A stretch of DNA of 5,652 nt from CAYUHJ01 sp964444365 (lineage in GTDB: Bacteria > Planctomycetota > Planctomycetia > Gemmatales > Gemmataceae): positions 1-5,652 of the forward strand of contig CAYUHJ010000324.1 of the NCBI GenBank assembly GCA_964444365.1, written 5' to 3'. Positions 4,797-5,652 of the stretch are shown in pieces; positions within the stretch are counted from its first letter, which is position 1; each line of letters opens with the position of its first letter. Made by a program: the position numbers and the translations under genes. Below the pieces are notes generated by a model. The model saw nothing but the letters and a program-made list of their open reading frames with translations. It was not told the origin of the DNA and made no database searches.

Positions 4797-5652
4797 TCCT
4801 TTCCGTCGTCATCCCCTCTTACGCTCGCGCGGACCTGCTCGAGCTTTGCCTCGCGTCGGTTCGGCGGCACGCACCCGCCGGTACGGAAGTCCTCGTCGTC
4901 GACGACGCTTCCCGTGACGCGGTCATCTCCCACACGGCGGAACGCTTTGGAGTGCGAGTCATTCGTTTGCCGAAGCGGTCGGGGTTCTGCGTCGCGGCGA
5001 ACGCGGGAATCGCGGCGGCAACGGGTGACGTCGTCGAGATGCTGAACGACGACACCGAGGTGACGGCCGGCTGGGCGGACGCGGCGGTGCGGTGGTTCGC
5101 CGACCCCCGAATCGGGGCCGTCGCGCCGCTGGTACTGCAACTCCAACCGGGGCGAACCGGGAACCCCCGCATCGACTCGGCCGGCGACGAGTACGACCCC
5201 GGCGGGTTCGCCCGGAAGCGGTGGCACGGCTTGGAGTGGGCAGTGGGCAGTGGGCAGTGGGCAGAAAATCCGTCTGGTCTATCCACTGCCCACTGCCCAC
5301 TGCCCACTGAAGTTTGGGGCGTGTCCGCCGCGGCCGGGTTCTACCGTCGCTCCGCACTCGTCGCGGCGGGGGGCTTTCCCCCGGACTTCGGCGCGTACTT
5401 CGAGGACGTTGACCTGGCGTTTCGCTTACAGCGGGTGGGCTACCGGGCGCACTTCGAGCCGTGTTCGCGCGTGTTGCACCACGGTTCCGCATCCTATGGC
5501 CGCCCGCGCCGCCGACTGCTGGAAACGCAATCGCGCAACGAAGAACTGGTCTGGTGGCGGAACCTGCCGGCTGGTGAGTTATGGCGAGCCATGCCGTTGC
5601 ACCTGCTGGTGCTGGCCGCCAAGGGCTGGCGGCGCTGGCAGGAAGGCAACGT
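4781..5652 (+). CDS. Family 2 glycosyltransferase, 3' end cut by window edge, carrying an in-frame heptad palindrome
   Basis: I translated this frame by hand; it is open from ATG 4781 to the window end (290 codons plus two bases), with the C-terminus missing. Landmarks are LSVVIPSY (7-14), VLVVDDAS (37-44, nucleotide-binding Asp), FCVAANAGI (69-77), MLNDDTEV (87-94, DXD-type metal site), GVSAAAGFYRRSAL (180-193), GAYFEDVDLAFRL (204-216, catalytic acidic pair) and VLHHGSASYG (231-240). It is a GT-A glycosyltransferase related to its upstream neighbour, so both probably extend the same glycan. Residues 152-176 are encoded by the palindrome at 5235-5308 and fall between the RKRWHG segment and VWGVSAAAG, in what should be a short loop before the acceptor-site region. 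The start is unusual: TGA at 4775-4777 is in frame two codons upstream, the enzyme domain begins at residue 7, and no purine-rich ribosome binding site precedes ATG. Start codon and first residues (MKLET) come from the repeat at the gene junction. Whether the gene is fully functional is uncertain. Confidence 0.88.
   Translation, partial: MKLETLLSVVIPSYARADLLELCLASVRRHAPAGTEVLVVDDASRDAVISHTAERFGVRVIRLPKRSGFCVAANAGIAAATGDVVEMLNDDTEVTAGWADAAVRWFADPRIGAVAPLVLQLQPGRTGNPRIDSAGDEYDPGGFARKRWHGLEWAVGSGQWAENPSGLSTAHCPLPTEVWGVSAAAGFYRRSALVAAGGFPPDFGAYFEDVDLAFRLQRVGYRAHFEPCSRVLHHGSASYGRPRRRLLETQSRNEELVWWRNLPAGELWRAMPLHLLVLAAKGWRRWQEGN
5235..5308. repeat. Perfect heptad palindrome (AGTGGGC type) inside the second glycosyltransferase gene
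   Basis: Four tandem copies of AGTGGGC run from 5235 to 5262. After the loop, the inverted unit GCCCACT runs to 5308 (partial copy at 5283-5287, then three full copies at 5288-5308). Positions 5235-5260 and 5283-5308 are exact reverse complements, a 26-bp perfect stem around a 22-base loop (5261-5282). The element is translated in frame as residues 152-176 of the glycosyltransferase, with no stop. The perfect arms contrast with the imperfect arms of the heptad palindrome about 440 bases upstream and suggest a recent insertion or repair by gene conversion. Heptanucleotide tandem repeats of this general kind are known from cyanobacteria (STRR sequences); kinship with those is not implied. Confidence 0.95.

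Noticed and set aside
4717..5308. CRISPR array or CRISPR-like repeats
   Set aside because: Units are 7 bp and contiguous with no spacers, arranged as inverted arms, and there are no cas genes.
5235..5308. Assembly or sequencing artefact, or a pseudogene caused by the insertion
   Set aside because: The frame stays open across the element and conserved motifs resume correctly downstream (VWGVSAAAG, YFEDVD). A disruptive insertion or a random artefact would more likely break the frame. An artefact cannot be fully excluded without reads.
4589..5492. Minus-strand open frames opposite the glycosyltransferase genes
   Set aside because: Arg/Pro/Ser-rich shadows without motifs. They cross the heptad palindrome only because most frames through it lack stops.

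Overview
The window is a GC-rich bacterial chromosome segment with four protein genes. The high GC, the kinds of gene present and the dense palindromic repeats suggest a planctomycete, possibly of the Gemmata group. That placement is inference from general character; there is no rRNA or marker gene here. There are no tRNA genes, transposases, phage genes or CRISPR arrays.

Layout. Positions 1-56 hold a pyrimidine/purine hairpin. It leads into a large exported amidohydrolase gene (57-2750, +) whose product consists of two homologous amidohydrolase halves; the second half has lost most of its metal ligands. The amidohydrolase converges on a small ferritin-like DUF892 (YciE/YciF-type) gene (2857-3420, -). 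The 106-bp gap between the two stop codons is almost filled by a nested palindrome (2757-2849). A divergent intergenic region (3421-3635) carries a plausible sigma70-type promoter for two tandem family 2 glycosyltransferase genes on the plus strand: one complete (3636-4718) and one running off the right edge (4781-5652).

The most unusual content is a pair of palindromes built from inverted arrays of 7-bp units. The first (4717-4796, GTTTCAG-type heptads) spans the junction of the two glycosyltransferase genes. It overlaps the stop codon of the first gene and supplies the start codon and first residues of the second. The second (5235-5308, AGTGGGC-type heptads) lies inside the second glycosyltransferase gene, has a perfect 26-bp stem, and is read through in frame as about 25 extra residues between conserved parts of the enzyme. 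The two share an architecture (about four heptads, a short loop, about four inverted heptads) but not a heptad sequence.

The two glycosyltransferases probably act together in assembling a surface or exported glycan. Nothing links the amidohydrolase or the DUF892 protein to them functionally.
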